Source of the DNA: Dicaeum eximium
Lineage: Eukaryota > Chordata > Aves > Passeriformes > Dicaeidae
DNA length: 64,000 nucleotides
Direction of reading: 5' to 3'
Assembly: GCA_013396995.1 (NCBI GenBank)
Contig: VWZP01001615.1
Span: forward strand, 1 to 64,000
Positions 25,630-39,704 of this stretch are shown in pieces; positions within the stretch are counted from its first letter, which is position 1, and every line of letters begins with the position of its first letter. The notes under the pieces are model-generated. The model was given only the letters and a program-made list of their open reading frames with translations. It ran no database searches and was not told the DNA's origin. The translations under genes and the position numbers were made by a program.

Positions 25630-26348
25630 GTCAGTATCTTTACAGAAGTTTTGGTTCAAACTCAAGGGCCACCATACCAGGAGGAGAAGACAAGAATGGA
25701 ACATTTGCTGTTGCTGCTGCCCATAGCATGGTGTCTGAGCTCACACCAGCATCATGACCAGCAAGCTGGTAACACAGTGCATCAGGTGGGCAGGCACAAG
25801 TCCAGCCCAGGGGTGGACAGAGCCCAGAGCTCACTCACACATGGAGAACTTTTTCTGCAACTGGGCAGACACTGGGCCCGAGGTGTCTTTGGAGCATCAG
25901 GTCAGGACACAGAGCTCAGATGCTGGCTGTGGGTGGTGGTGGCTCTAAATTCCTGTTTGTGCACAGCCCCAGCCAGCAGGTACCCCAGTCCTCCCATCCC
26001 TGCAGCCACACTGCTAACCCAAGAGGATCTATGAGTTCACATACAAGACTTTTGTCTCTGTCTGGTTGCCACCTCCCCTCGCCTGTTACTTCCCTCCTCC
26101 AGAAAAGCAATGAGCTTCCTGCCTCCCAGAGCCAGCAGAATTAATCCCTTCCCAGCAGGACCCATGCCTGCTAACAGCACAAGATGTTTCTCACAAACAC
26201 TGCTAGCCAGTTCCATGCTGTTTTAAATTAAACACTTCCATTAATGCTACAGGTGGGCTCAAAATACAAAGTTAGCTGCTGGATCAGAATGTGACCCAAA
26301 TTAGGGGGCAGCTTGTTACAAAGGTGGGCCCAAACTAATATGCCTTTC

Positions 26349-26387
26349 CCCTAAATGGACCCAAATCCCTTCCTCTCTATTTAAGGC
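26349..26387 (+). promoter_or_regulatory. Promoter-like arrangement: CArG-like box and TATA-like box
   Basis: CCCTAAATGG (26349-26358) is one base off a CArG box, and TATTTAAGG (26379-26387) is TATA-like about 20 bases downstream. No open reading frame of note begins downstream on the + strand. Such pairs also arise by chance in DNA of this composition, so promoter function is speculative. Confidence 0.18.
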
Positions 26388-29300
26388 AAAGGAAAGGCCT
26401 CTGTAAGCAGGGAAGCCAAGTCCGGGTTCTTTACAGCATGACTGCTCTGTGATTCCTGATGCTGCTGAGGACCTTAGTATTCAACCATGGTCTCTGAGCA
26501 GTAGAGGAAGACCCTTCCTTGGCACCATCCAAGAAGGACATGGCCTAGGGCAACAGCCTTACAAAGGCTAAAAAAAATCACTGCCTAAAGTTCAGTGCCA
26601 GGTCTTTGTTATTCCATGTTCTTGAGGATGGCAAAATTGACTCCTGTAGAGTACATCTGCTAGATCCCCTCCTCCCTGCTTGGCCCCAGCAAAGGTTTGT
26701 CCTGGTGCTTAGCCAAAACTTGCACTCCAGCATTTCTGACAAGTAGGGAGGAGAGAGGAGGATCAGCCCTTTCTCATAGCTGGAAGGCAAGGTCACACAG
26801 CAGAACAGCAGGTGGGAGGGCTGAGAATGAGGGCTGGAGACTGCACAACCTCCTATGTGCCAAACTTCCCATTCAGCAGCCTTTGCACATCCAGGATTGC
26901 CATAGGGAAAAGGTGAGGCCCACCTCACATCCCTGATCTTCACCACCTTAAAATCCACAGGCAGGCAACAGCCAGGGGCTGGGCACAGAGAGGTGTTGGA
27001 GGTGTTCCGCTTAATCTGAGTCAGAATAACAAGGAGGTCCAAGTCCAAGTGGGAAACTGAGCAAGCAGCCCATGTTTCTCTCAGATGAGGTACTAACAAA
27101 AAGCATGCAGACAAGAAAAAGCATTTTTATGCGCAGAAAAAAATTAATTACTTGACATACTGGTCAGACAGAGCAGGGGTCAGTTCCTGACAGCAACACA
27201 GTTTCTGGCACAAAAAAAATCATGATAAAGGTGAAAAAGCAAAGAAAAAACTCAGCTTTTTAGGCACGCAAGCAAATAAGCATAATGCTTCAAATTCACC
27301 TCATGTAGCTGTAAAACCACTTTTAAGGGTTACATGGTTCCCATCTCACCGCTGTTCCACTCCAAATAATTAATTGAGTTTATTCAATGGATTTTCTATG
27401 AAAGACTTAGAGGGTAAGGAACACAGCTAGGTTTGCAAAGCAGTGTGTAAATCCTCTGTACTATAATAAGCTTTTATTAATACAAACAAATAATTCATCC
27501 CTCTCCCTCCAGATCTCCTAAGACATACTAGAGAAATGGCACAGGACAACACATGTCACCTCCCTGGAATTTTATCAGTGTGCACTGAACACCAGAGTCT
27601 GATCTATTCAGCCCATTATGCCAGTCATTAGCCATCAGTCTCACTCCAGTGAGCAACTCCCCTCCAGCACCAGCACCAGCACCATGACCATCCCTGGGAT
27701 GCAACTCTCCTCTCCACTTTCTCTTCCTGTGATTCAGCATGAGGGGGGCTGGGATGTTAAATCAGCACTTACCTGTTTTTCTTTCCGGCACCAAGCCTTT
27801 CTTTATAATTCTCTTCATCACATCACTTAGAAACTGCAGAGATGGGCTTATCCAGGCATCAGCCAAGGCAGAAGTGCAGAAGGAAAGGGTCTAGGACTGG
27901 TGCACCATGATGGGAGTTCCACTGTGTCTCTGCATCCAAGGAAAGGAGAAATTCCTGTGGACTGCAAGTAGACCAAATACTTGCCAGCACTGCAATATTT
28001 TAAATCTCATGCTTCTCCCTTAAAGATATCAGGGAGTCTTTTTTGTCCCTCCTATCCTGCCCCTATGAATCAAAAAAAGTGAAATCCAATAACTGCATAA
28101 CCCCAAATCTGGCTTCAAGTCTGCCAGAGTAGAGGAGGGGACCTGGACCAGAGCTTTTCAAGACAGCAGCATTACCAGCACAGCTCTGGGCATTAAGGGG
28201 TAAATTCACTTCATTTTCTCCTCCTGCTGGAATTGATATAATTTCCACAAAGACTAAAACATTCAATGAGCCAGATCAGTTGTCATCTGGTGAGGGCACT
28301 GGGCTCAGAGGAGAAACCCTTATGTTCCAGACTTTGTTCCAATAAACATTAAACTGCTTTACAGATTCTGCAAACCATTAGCTGGAGAGATGGCATTTCT
28401 CCATCCCAGGATACTCTCTGACTCATGGTGTTTGCTAGGGGAGTCTCCAGGGATCTGAGGATGCAAATGATTTCCCATGAAAGATGAGGTTAAACTCATG
28501 AGGGGTTCTCCAAATGCTCTAACAGCAGAAGAGGTGATTTCACATTCAGTTATATGTGTGAAGAGGCAATCATAACCACAACAACCTGCAAGATGTGTCT
28601 AAACCCAGCATTTACTGCATTTCTCTTGTTTTTGCCAAGGGATGCTCAGAACAGAAATAAAATTAAATTATTTGAAAGAGCACTTCTTTTGTTCCAAGCT
28701 GCAATCAATGGTGTTCAGTTCATTAGGAATAAAATAGAACTTTGTCATTTTGGTCTGGATCAAACTGGTTTTAATTTTCTCCCCATTCCAAAGAAAAAGT
28801 TTCCCTACTCACTTGTGAGAGGGAATGTCTCCTACAGAGGCAGCATCCTCACCAGTATGGATGTTTAAGCAAACCAGACAAGATTTCTCAAAAAAATAGA
28901 CAATTTTAAAAAAAATTAATTAAGATATTTTCACAGCAATATTACCTTCAAATGAGTTTGAGAAAGAGGAAACTTGGATGGGGCTGGGGTGCAGTTTCAA
29001 ATGCCACAGTTTGTTTTGATAATATTTAAATATATAATTTAGATTCATCAGAATACTGGGCTACATTCTGCCTGCTGTCATATTTTAAAGTTGTGCATAC
29101 CCATTTTATAAAACATTATGTCATTTAGTATTTGGACACGGCCAAAAAAGGAACAAAAATTGAACAACTTGATACTGTCAAAACTCACGGGTATTTCCAA
29201 ACTGCTTTTTCTTTAATTTGCATTCTGCAGAAATAGTCACAATTTTCTACTTTTCTGTCCATTTTGAAAGGAAATAAATTTGGAACTATTTCCTAAGGGA

Positions 29301-30679
29301 TAGGATTGTAACAATCCATAATGCTGCAGTAGAAATGTGGCAGTAACGCTTCCCATCTTGCGGATTATGGCAGTTTCTAACTGCTGGAGCTGTGGGCAAT
29401 GCTCCTAGGGCAGACTGGTGGCCAGCAGTGATGCTTGTGGCCACGGCAGAGCAGCACAAGCTGTGCAAGCGCAGATCTGTGGCCATGACGAGGAGGACTC
29501 ACCTCCTCCAGACACAAATCATGTCTGTGAATTCTTGGGATGCCTGCTCTCCTGGTGGCTCAGGGAGAGAGCTTCCTGCGCCCATGGGAGTGACACCTGG
29601 GAGCAGCAAGCCCCACTGCTGACCCTCCAAGCAAGTGGAAACCCACATTGCTCGTGGGAAGGAGGAAAACTCACTCTAAGAGTTATTTTTAAAAGGAGCC
29701 ATATGATGGAGTGGTCTTTTGGCTGCTATTTCATCATCCCCCAACAAATTTCAATAAGTTCATGACAGCAGCCTCGGGGCTAGGTGCCTTTACCAAGCTT
29801 TTCTGTGCAGTTATACTTCCTCCTTTCACAAAAAGCTAGGACCTTACGCTATGGCAACATTGAACACAGCCTAAATGCTTTTCAAGGGCTTGTTTTTAAA
29901 GCACATTAACTGCTTGCCCAGTGCTTGGCTTCCAGCAGAGGTTCCTCCTGAAGGCTAGCCTGAGATCTTCTGGGGTCTGCCTTCAGTCATCAGGAGTTCC
30001 CTGATACCATTTTCAGTAAACAAAAAAACCTACTGCTATGTTGACATGCAGCAGAAGCATTTCCAGTTTGACGTGATCTTCATCTAAAGTTCAGGAACAG
30101 GAGCTCAGGCAGTCTCCCTATCCCAAACAAGAGGGAAACCCAGTTAGCTCCCACACCACCTAACTCCAGAGGGGACCCACAGTTTACAGAGAGCCTCTCC
30201 AGAGAGGCTTTTGGCACCCAGCAGCACTTCAGCCACAGCACAGCCCCTCCCTGATTTCAAGGCTGTCATTATTTCAATATAAAATCCACCACAACACATT
30301 TTGTGTCGAGACTGGAGGTATAGCAGGAGGGTGGGTTGTTCTGCTTCTTTGGTTCTCTTTTCCCTGAAGAGAAGTTCAGGTTTTTTTTCCCTGAAGAGTC
30401 TCTAAAATAACCTGCAAATGTCAATGATCATAACAATTTACATAGAAATAACAACACATACCATTTTCTATGTCCAGTGATGAGACATGAACTGAGAATG
30501 CAGCTGTATTGGCCTCAAATTTATATTATTTTCTATTTCCCTCTTGGCTGCTACTCTGATACTGCTTGTGAAAACACAAATACAAGCATGAGTTGGTGCC
30601 TAAAAGGTTGGGATACAATCTGGGAAAGGGGATAGTGTGCAGCTGAGAAATCTGGCAGAGTAAGAAGCACTCTAAACAG

Positions 30680-30717
30680 GAAAAAAAAAAGAATTAAAAA
30701 AAGGAAAAGAAAAAAGG
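30680..30717. repeat. A-rich purine tract
   Basis: Runs of A interrupted by G or GAATT. Simple low-complexity DNA. Confidence 0.82.
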
Positions 30718-31469
30718 TAATTGCTGGTAAGAAAACCTCTTCATTTTAAGTAGACAACAAACAAAACAAGGGGGAAACAAACAATCAAATATGACAGGGG
30801 AATTCTTGACAATTCAAAGTTTTAAAATATTCACCAAGAGGAAAATTAATTTTATAAGGTGAGCCAGGAATTGTTCTCTACCTAAACTGGATAGTGGTTG
30901 TACAAAAAGGGCTTCCAGTTTCATCTAAAAATGAATTTTATGCCCCATTTACATTTTCATTATTTATGGAGTTTTTCTGATAATCCCTCCTGCTGGGAAG
31001 GAGATGACCACAGTCCCACATCTGTTTACCTTTGTTTACAGCTGGGAACACAGCCATGGATTTGTTCTGCTTCAGCAGGAGGGCAAATTGATTTGATTAT
31101 TGCTTTCTAACATACCAAAAGGTTGTTGCTAAGTCTCACTTAGGAGAGAAATGACAGAAGGCTGGTTTTAGCAAGTTATGGGAAAGGTGGAGATGAGAAA
31201 GCCAAGGGTTAAATGGCTTTTTCACCCTTTGGGGTACCCCAGGTGCCACCACTGAACTTGGTCAGACAAGGTGAGACCAGGGCTCACCTAATTGCTCTGA
31301 ACAAGACTCCAGGTTCCAGCACTGCATGAGCTTTTGCTCTGATTTCAGCACAGCTCAGACCTGCACATGCGGTGGTTTTGTGGGTACCACCATAGGCAGG
31401 GAACCCCCCAGGGCCCTTTTGGGGGTAATTCCCTTGTGAGTTCTTGAGCAAGGTGTGAGACACAGGCAC

Positions 31470-31543
31470 NNNNNNNNNNNNNNNNNNNNNNNNNNNNNNN
31501 NNNNNNNNNNNNNNNNNNNNNNNNNNNNNNNNNNNNNNNNNNN
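31470..31543. other. Assembly gap (74 N)
   Basis: Seventy-four consecutive undetermined bases. Frames crossing it (31284-31565 -, 31455-31649 +) are artefacts. Confidence 0.99.
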
Positions 31544-31566
31544 TCACTATTACTATCACTATCATC
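31544..31566. repeat. Imperfect short tandem repeat at the gap edge
   Basis: TCACTATTACTATCACTATC is built of ACTAT/CATT-like units and touches the gap. The missing bases may therefore include a longer version of the same simple repeat. Confidence 0.55.
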
Positions 31567-34500
31567 TATTTCACACTTTATGTTCTAACTCATCCCAAAG
31601 CCTTGGCAACTTTTTCCAGGGACGAAGATTAAAAGCAGTGTTCTGCTGAGGGCCAGAACCTTCCAAAACAGGCAGAGACACACTCCCTGTGTCTTGGACT
31701 CCCACAGCACACAGCACTCACCTCTCCCTGAGGTGTCATGCTGATTGTGGGGATGACGCAGGGATACAGAGGCAGGTAAGGCTCTTGCTTGATGTATCCA
31801 AAGAAGCTATGGGCAAGACTCTCCAATGAAGAGAATCCCCTTCAGAGCTGCACAGACAGGTGTAGCCAACCTCCAAATGGTAGCCTTTCAGCTTCTCCTC
31901 ATCCTTAAATAGACAATTCCTCTCTAAATTATTCTGTCAGTCTCCATCAGACCCTTTTCTGTCATCCCTATTCCTGTGGGGTAGTTTCTGTTTCAAAAGG
32001 AAGCCCAATGCCTCACCCAGGAGTGACCCTAAATCAGAGCTGAGATATTAGACTGGGATTTCTTTAGCTTTAGGAAAAGAATATGGTCTTTTCAAAGACA
32101 TCTGGGAAGCGATTCAGCTTTTCAAGTGAAGGCTTCTTTCAATAATCAAGAGAGAGAGAGAAAGGAAAGAAACTTTAAGAACTCCGAGTTCAGCTATCAT
32201 CTGCTACCCACTTACATTGCCAGGACAAGCTGCAGATCAAAACCTGCTGAAGGGTTTCTGACAAACTGACAAGGCTTTTCATAAAAGCTCCTGATTACCC
32301 TGAGAAGCAGAGGCACTGATCCACATCCTGCAGCTGGGGCTGATTCTCCTCTGCTCCCCCTCCTCCTTGCCCTACCCACCTTCCACCAGCCCTGCCTCTG
32401 CTGCAGACTCTGTGAAGGTCACGCGTGTCACAGCAACTTCCCTGAAATGCTGGACCAGGAAAGGGCAGGCACCAGAGCAATTTGGGAACATCATCAAAGC
32501 TCAGTTCATCTGTAACAGCAGCTTCTCTGATGGTAATTTGCTTTGCTTCTGTTTACCTTGGCCTGATACAAGAGAAATTTTAGATAGATCACAGCAACAA
32601 GCAGTTTTTCTATAAAGAACGAGATATGTTCCACTCTAAGGTAAAGATGCACTAGAGAAAACAGAGGCCTTGAGAGGAGTCCAGTTCTGCAGGTGCACAG
32701 AGCTGGAGGGGCTGTAAAAGAGTGCTGGTAATTGGGGTGATGACACAAGGGACACAGACTGGGCCTGGACATCCCACAGCTGGAAATAACTCACCCATAG
32801 CCAGGTGAAGAGGAGAAGACCTGGGGCTGAAGGAAACTCATTCTCGGGGTAAGGGAGAGAACAAGACACAGGATCCAACACACATAAAAGGCAACATATA
32901 TAGTAAGTTTTAGCATAACATGGAGCTGCAGACAATGAGAAACGAGCAAGGTCTAAAAGGGTGTTGGAGTCAAAATGGCAAATCAAACATGGTGGAGAGA
33001 GAAAAAAGGAAGGAAAAAGGAGTGAGGAAGAAACCATTGGCACCACTTTCCTCCCTGCAAAGGGCACTGGGCAAACAAAGGTTTTCTTTATTTCATTATT
33101 TACAGCACCAAAACTTTTTGTCCATATATGTAATCTAAAAACATTGGCATTTTCCTGAAAAAAAAAAACCCCAAATATAAATGTTTTTGGACTCTTGAAA
33201 ATTCTCAAATTTTGCCAAATTTGACCTGAAATCACAAAACAGCTTTGGCTGAACTGAGCCAGAAAGTTGAAAAGAAATAGTCAGTGAAAAAGCCCTCAAA
33301 TTTTAGTCAAAGCCAGGGATAAGACAACAGGAGGGGTACTAGGAAAGAGTTAAAATGTCTACAGGACTTTAGGGGTTTGGGACTGGGAGGGGAGTTGATG
33401 AAGATATTTTTTCTTTGTTTAGAGAAGGTAGAGCATTTTTTTTACTAGCTGAGGAAGCTTATGGGTTTATCTATAGCATTTACTATCCTACAACCTTACA
33501 CAGACTGCTCTGAACACTAAATGTCTGTAGGACATTTTTCAAGGAAAGAATGGATGAAAAAAATCACTGATTAATACACAGATTAACGACCTGGTTGAAT
33601 GGATACATTATTAAACACATAGAAAACATATCTGTCTCTGTAAAATAAATATTTGGAGAGTATCTGGGGGAAATAACACACACAGACTTGTCTTTCATAA
33701 TTTCCTAGTCATCCCCTAGAAGCTATTGCCCGAGGTCATCACAAGCAGTGGGGATCTGTGCACCTTTGGCCTGGCTGAGAACTTCCACCCCTACACTGGA
33801 TGTGACATCTTGGGCAGACTGAAATGTTTCCCTACCTCATTGGGATGGGGTGCAGGAAATAAAGCCACACAGCAGGTTTGTAGTAACACGGGATTACAAA
33901 TGTCCTATCAAAAGTCCATCCAAGGATCTTATCTTTCTCCTCTCAATGGAGCACACCAAATGGATTTCAGGCAAGGAGAGTCTCCAGAAACACACAGCCT
34001 TGGGAGGCACTGAAACCCTTAATGAGAGTGAGCCAAGCATGGCTCTTGGAGCAATCCCAGTTTGTTTACTCAGAGGTATTTACCGCCAGCCCCAGGTCTG
34101 TGCACACCACTTGCTGCTGCTCCTTCAGGCACTCAGTAACTTGCCTGCTCTCCAAGTACTATTTATTACCTGCTCGTTCCCAAGGTGATTCAATTAAGAA
34201 GTCAGAGAAACAGCCACATTGCTCACAAAGCAGTAAAGAATTTCTTTTACGGTATAGCCTGTCATGTGTTCCTCTCTCCTGTATGTAAAGGGAATAATAG
34301 GATGCAATAAACTGCACTAGGCAATAAACATCTGTTACAATTATTTAAATGCCTCATCCTGGCTTCATTGTTTAATTGCCTGCAAAGAAAACAATTTAAA
34401 GCCCTTATATATTTTTTCACCTGCCAGAAACACTGTCCTTTAAACATAAGATAAAACATTTTAAAATGCAAACATTTCTTATGATCCTGCATTTTAAGTC

Positions 34501-37500
34501 CCTTGCTGTAAAACATATCTTGGCTTCAGGTTTCTTGCATTTAGCACCCCTCCCTTCTGCAGGTGCACACAACTCCATGGCCTTGAAAAGTACAATAGTG
34601 GGGTGGTGGTGAGTGGCCAGCATTGTTTCCTCATCACCTTATGCCCTGCAAGGGAAATAAAGAGAAATCATGTATCATTGTAACAAACCACAGCTGGACA
34701 AAGGCAAGGCATGCCAAGAAAATTACACAAAATAAACACAAACTCCAATCAAGTGGGGTTAAATGGGAGAATTCAGGGGCACTTGATGCAAAGCAAAAAT
34801 AAAATAATAAAATGATCAATGCCAGTACTCAGTACTGACTTGATAGACATCAAGTTCAGCAAAGACATGCCAGTGCAACTCTTGGATGCCATGGAGGCTT
34901 CACAACTGGGGAGAGAGCAGGGTTGGCAACTGAAACCATCAGCTGACATTTGTTGTGAGGGGCTGTGCAGGTCCAAAGGCAGAGAGGGGAGGCTCAAGTG
35001 CCAGCTGGATAAACTGGTGTTGGATAAACCTGCAGGAAACCCATGACACTGCCCACGTGTCCTGTCCCAGAGAGCACAGGGGCTACAAACAGAGACAGAT
35101 GTAGGAAGGAGATGGGTGTCAGTAAGAGAAGTGGATTATTTTGTTTACTGAGCTGCATAAAGTAAGATGTGTGCTTTTAATGCGATGTAAAGCTTATGTT
35201 ATGGATGTTATTACCATGCCATTACAAACACAACTACATCTCAAAAGCTACCTATTAAAGCAGAAACTCAGTGACTAAGAAATATAAAAGCTAAAACCAC
35301 CCACACAGCTTTCTTACTTCAGCTTTGAGTTAAAATGCAGTCTTAAATTGTGTGATTGTAGATTATATTTTTATACAAAGCCCCTGTCTTCCTCAGTGAG
35401 CGATTAAATATTTTTATTTATTTCTGCTCTGCTACTATAATACACATCCCTTATCTTATTTACTTTATATCCTCTAAATCCTGCCTCAGAAAAAAAATCA
35501 TGCTTTCCTTCCAATAATTCTCACTGCAGCATCTTGTACTCCACAAATACTAAGAATTCCTTGTAGTTTGTTTAGGATATCTAAGAACTACTTTCCTCAG
35601 TTTACCAACAGAGCACTAAGAGATGGGAAAACTTAAGTATAGGCCTAACAACAGCACCTGCAAATTTTGAATAATGAGACTGAGACCCCCATTTTCCAGA
35701 GTACTGAGCTTTCTTGTAGCTCAGCAACCAGACAAAGGTCCCACCAACTGCCTTTGCAGTTGCCTCTTCTTCAAAAAAAACCCAAAACTCCTGTATGTCT
35801 TACCTTGGACATAGAGAAAATGAGAATCATGCACTTTGTGGTCAATGTTTCTGTTTATGGGAGAGAGACAAAGTTTGTGGCTGAGCAAGCTGTAGAACCT
35901 AGTTCTCCACAAAGGCATCAAGCATCCCCTCTGAGACCATTTTGTATCTTTCTGCAGCATTCTGCCTCATTCATTATGCATTTTCAGCCTTTTCCAGCAG
36001 GCAAAGCCAGAGTTCTCCAGACAGAAAGTGCTTTCACTACACAGCCCTGCTCCTTCTCATTAGTTTCTTCTGCTCTTCTCTTGCACACCTACTGAGGCAG
36101 CTGTCTGCAGAAAAAATAACAGAACATGATATTTTAATTAAAGTCTAATTACTGTGCATACAAAGGGCCAAGTTACAGTTATATTTCTCTGACCTAACTG
36201 CCAGGAGGGCATGTTTGAGCCCAAAACATTCTTCCCATGCCCATTTGTGCACAGGTTTGGGTTTTTAAAAAGAGCCTCCCAGAGTGTGGATAAGCAGAAA
36301 AGAACTGGAACATGCACGACCCCTCTGCCTGCAGGAAGCTGCTCTGAACAGAATTATTTTGTGCTGGAGCTAAGGGGGCTCTTCCCACACCTGACAGCGA
36401 GTACCTGGTGTTCCTGGTACCAGCCAGATGTTGGCAGGGGATTTCACATGCTTTTGCCATCAAGCACATGAGTCCAGGCAATAAATGCCCCCCAAGCTGA
36501 GAAAACAAGGCATATGCTCGCATACATGTGTAAATATATGCAAATATATGCAATGATAATTTTCAAGTGCATTGAAAAACTGCAGTGTAGGCAGGATGGC
36601 TGTGTCTGAAGCTACTAAATGAGCAATATATGGCTGTGGGGCTGCTGCGATCTTCTCCCCACGTTCAGCACTGTTGGAGCTCTCACTGTTCACACCATGG
36701 CTCCAATCCCTGCTCTTCAGCCTGCAACCTGTCTTGGTTTCTATATTGGGAACATTTCTGAGGAGAAGGGGGCTATCTAGAATATACCAAGGGGAAAACC
36801 CCTGGACAAAAAATTCTGCTTTGCTTGACTTTTCTAACAACTTCTAACCTTAAATAAATTAACCTGAAAGGTAAATACAAATGAACATAACAATTCAGAA
36901 TTTTCACAAAAGAAAAAAGCAGCCAAATACCCTAGCTGATCTGTGAACAGCAGAAATTGTCAAACTTCCTTTCCCATAGGTTTGTGACAAATCTCATAAA
37001 GTTTCTTCTCCTCCTGGGAGCAGTAGCTGCTTCTGCCTGCTCTCATTTGCCTTCAATAGCACTAAGAAAGTGAAACATCTGTGGGAGCCCATTTGAAAAC
37101 ACCTGTTGGCCAGCAGTCACACACGCTGAGGCACAGCTGAAACCTTCTTGATTTTTTTTCATTGGTTGGTCCCAGACCATCAACAGGGACTTTGCTATCT
37201 GGGGACTTTGATGTCCATTTCAAATGAGACTGAAACCATCCAATAGAAAGGACAGACACTCAGGGACATGTGCCACACAAGGCTTGGGAGAACTGGCCAG
37301 GCAGGTTCCCAAAACCATCCCAAAACCATTTGGTTCAACATTCAATGTTGGTATCTACTCTGCATAGTTGGGGAGATGCTGACATTGCAACTTGCTATTG
37401 CATCATTAATACAATATAAAATTAGTAAACCCGGGTTATTTCCCCTGTCTTCTCCCCCATAAGCTTAGCTCAGCACAACATGCTCAAAAAAGAAGATGAA

Positions 37501-39704
37501 TAATGCTGGGTTTGTGCTGTAATTGGAACTCCTATTTAGGACAACAGACCATTTTCAGGAAGAACGCCCTCAAACATTTCAGATGGACTTGGCATGAGCC
37601 CTTTATGGTGCCACACTTAAATATGCTCAAAGGACATAGCATTGTTGTCTAGCCTGACTGCCTTTGCATCTCTTCTAGGCATCACAATCAGCTTCCCTGC
37701 TTAATGGACCTAGAGCTTTTTATTCCATCCTTAGGAAGTCTTGAGCTTTCAAGGGGAACAGACTAAATCAGCTCTCTGCTCGTTGCAGGACCTTGGCAGC
37801 CATGCAAGAGCTGTAATCAGAGCTTGTCTGTTGTGCAGTCAATACCCCAACAGAACACATTAAAGACAGATTCAAATCAGAGGGAAAATAACTTGTCAAC
37901 TGAAACAAACTCTGTGAAAGATACTGCTTTCAAAAACACAAAGGAATTACTGCTGCGCTCCCCATCTGGTAGAAACGATGAATCAATAGATATTCAATTT
38001 TCCCTAAGAAAGGGAAGAGAGAGGTTTCCAGTATGGACATGTGTATTATTTCGTCAGCTATTCTGTTTACACATTTCAGACAGAAACTTGGCCAGAGAAG
38101 TCTGGGAGCTCTGGGTACTGTCAGTTTTGAGAAAGTGCATTTAGGCAAAAAAATAAAAATCAACAAGAAAAAATCAACAAAGCAACAATAACAAAAAACC
38201 ACTGACAAAGCAGGATCCTAGTCAGCTAATTAAATCAAGTTGCTGTGTTTAGAATAGCTGCAGCCCCCAAAATGAGCAAAACCTCACTCAGGCAGACAGA
38301 GGCTCTAGACCAAATGTTGTTTTTCTCTCCCATCTGTTAAAAATAAAACCTACAGAATGGCATGCCAGTTTATCGAAGTCCATCCCACTGGAATATTAAT
38401 CAGTGCATTGTATTTGATATTTATCTGCCTATAAACATTCCTTAATATTTTTCCTGCCTTTGTGCATTTTCTGGTGTTGGAAGTACTCTTATTCTGCAGT
38501 CTCACCACCTACTTGCAAAAATTATCTTTGCCATGCTAAGTAAACACAGAGCTTTATAGCTTTTAGCAGTATGGTCTCTGCTCCTAGATGGAACAGAGTT
38601 GAAGTTTCATTGATGTGGTTTAACTGACCATGAAGAAAGGGAAGGAAGGGTAAAAAAAAGAGAGAGCAGACCACGTCATACTATGTAGAGAGCAAAACAG
38701 CTTTGTCTAGATATTCACTGGAAGAATAGTGGAATAAAAACAGAGCAGAGTGCATTCTGCTGGTAGACAAATGAAATGGGAATGTAGAGAAGGAAAATGA
38801 AAGATGAGGAGAAAATTTAGGGTCAGTGAAGTGGCAGCACCCAGAGCTGGAAGTGAGCTTGAGGTTTTGGTAGCAGGAAGAGTCTTTGAGTGTGCCAGAG
38901 GGGAACAAAGCACTCAGCAAAAAACAGCTGCTAGCTAAGCAAAAAACAGAGGTTGGGTCAATCTAAGCTGGAACAATTGGTGATATAAGCAGCACAAGGG
39001 ACAGAAAGTGAGCAACAGACTGTAGAAATTCAGTAGGAAAAGCAAAATGTGTCAGTGCAGCTCAGCAATGGGTGCAAAATGAGGAACCATTTTTATGTGG
39101 AAAAATGGAAGTGACTGGAAGTTCAACACCAAGGAGACCAGCAGACTTACCAGTGGCCACAAGTGTAGACATCAGAGACATCTGGAGATCTGAACCGGGT
39201 TACTCCGTGTTCAGCCTGCTCCATGAAGCCCCGATGGGGAAGAAAACAAACAGTGGGAGAGAGCAGAGTAGCACAGGGTGGAAGGATGTCAGTACTTGGG
39301 CAGCACAGCCAGGATGGCATTTGTGCAGGATCCCCACCAGGTCAGCACTAACCCACATGAAGATGCTTAGCTTCAAAGCACAGCATCCTCCACCTGAGGA
39401 GTCTGGCTTTATTGCCAGTTTCCCCACCACATGATCACCTCCTCTGATGTTCTTTTAATTAACCCACTAACCACTGTATTAAGAACAAGCCACAGCTTCA
39501 GCAAGGAACTAATAGCACACAAACAACACACAACTGGGACCATGTCAGGACCTTGCTGCCCTGGATGCTCACCTCCCTCCCACATGAAGTGCTACCAACA
39601 GAAAACCCTGACACGCTGATCTGAAAGAGGGTGACCCATCTTTGCTCATCAGCTACCCCTGGAAGAGTTCAGGGTTTATTATTGATGTAAGTCTCACACT
39701 GAAT
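31567..39704. other. No gene seen; unique DNA
   Basis: No exon or RNA gene was recognised. The 199-codon frame at 32636-33235 (-) is serine- and phenylalanine-rich, has no domain, and covers an AT-rich stretch (33060-33290) resembling 2860-3060. A short AG repeat lies at 32149-32161. A bulged hairpin at 34835-34859 pairs CTGACTTGAT with ATCAAGTTCAG. 36530-36560 repeats AAATATATGC. 38640-39060 is purine-rich on the + strand. Confidence 0.55.

Larger units (their letters stand above)
22491..31469. other. No gene seen; unique DNA with homopolymer tracts
   Basis: No exon or RNA gene was recognised. GC-richer patches at 22870-23130, 25660-26160, 26580-27110 and 29380-29660 carry overlapping frames of up to 178 codons (26578-27114, -) without any recognised domain. 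CAGCAC is repeated near 27663-27680. 28870-29240 is strongly AT-rich. Homopolymer tracts and a promoter-like arrangement are listed separately. Confidence 0.55.

Noticed and set aside
26578..27114. 178-codon frame on the minus strand
   Set aside because: Cysteine, serine and proline scattered without motif spacing. Overlapped by a + strand frame, and no family is recognised.
31284..31649. Frames spanning the N gap
   Set aside because: They are open only because the gap contains no stop codons.
32636..33235. 199-codon frame on the minus strand
   Set aside because: Serine- and phenylalanine-rich without a domain. It runs through AT-rich low-complexity DNA.
35560..35960. Possible third MIR-like piece (TTTCCTCAGTTTAC near 35591; GAGACCATTTTG near 35932)
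   Set aside because: The words are not in a consistent order or orientation for one element.
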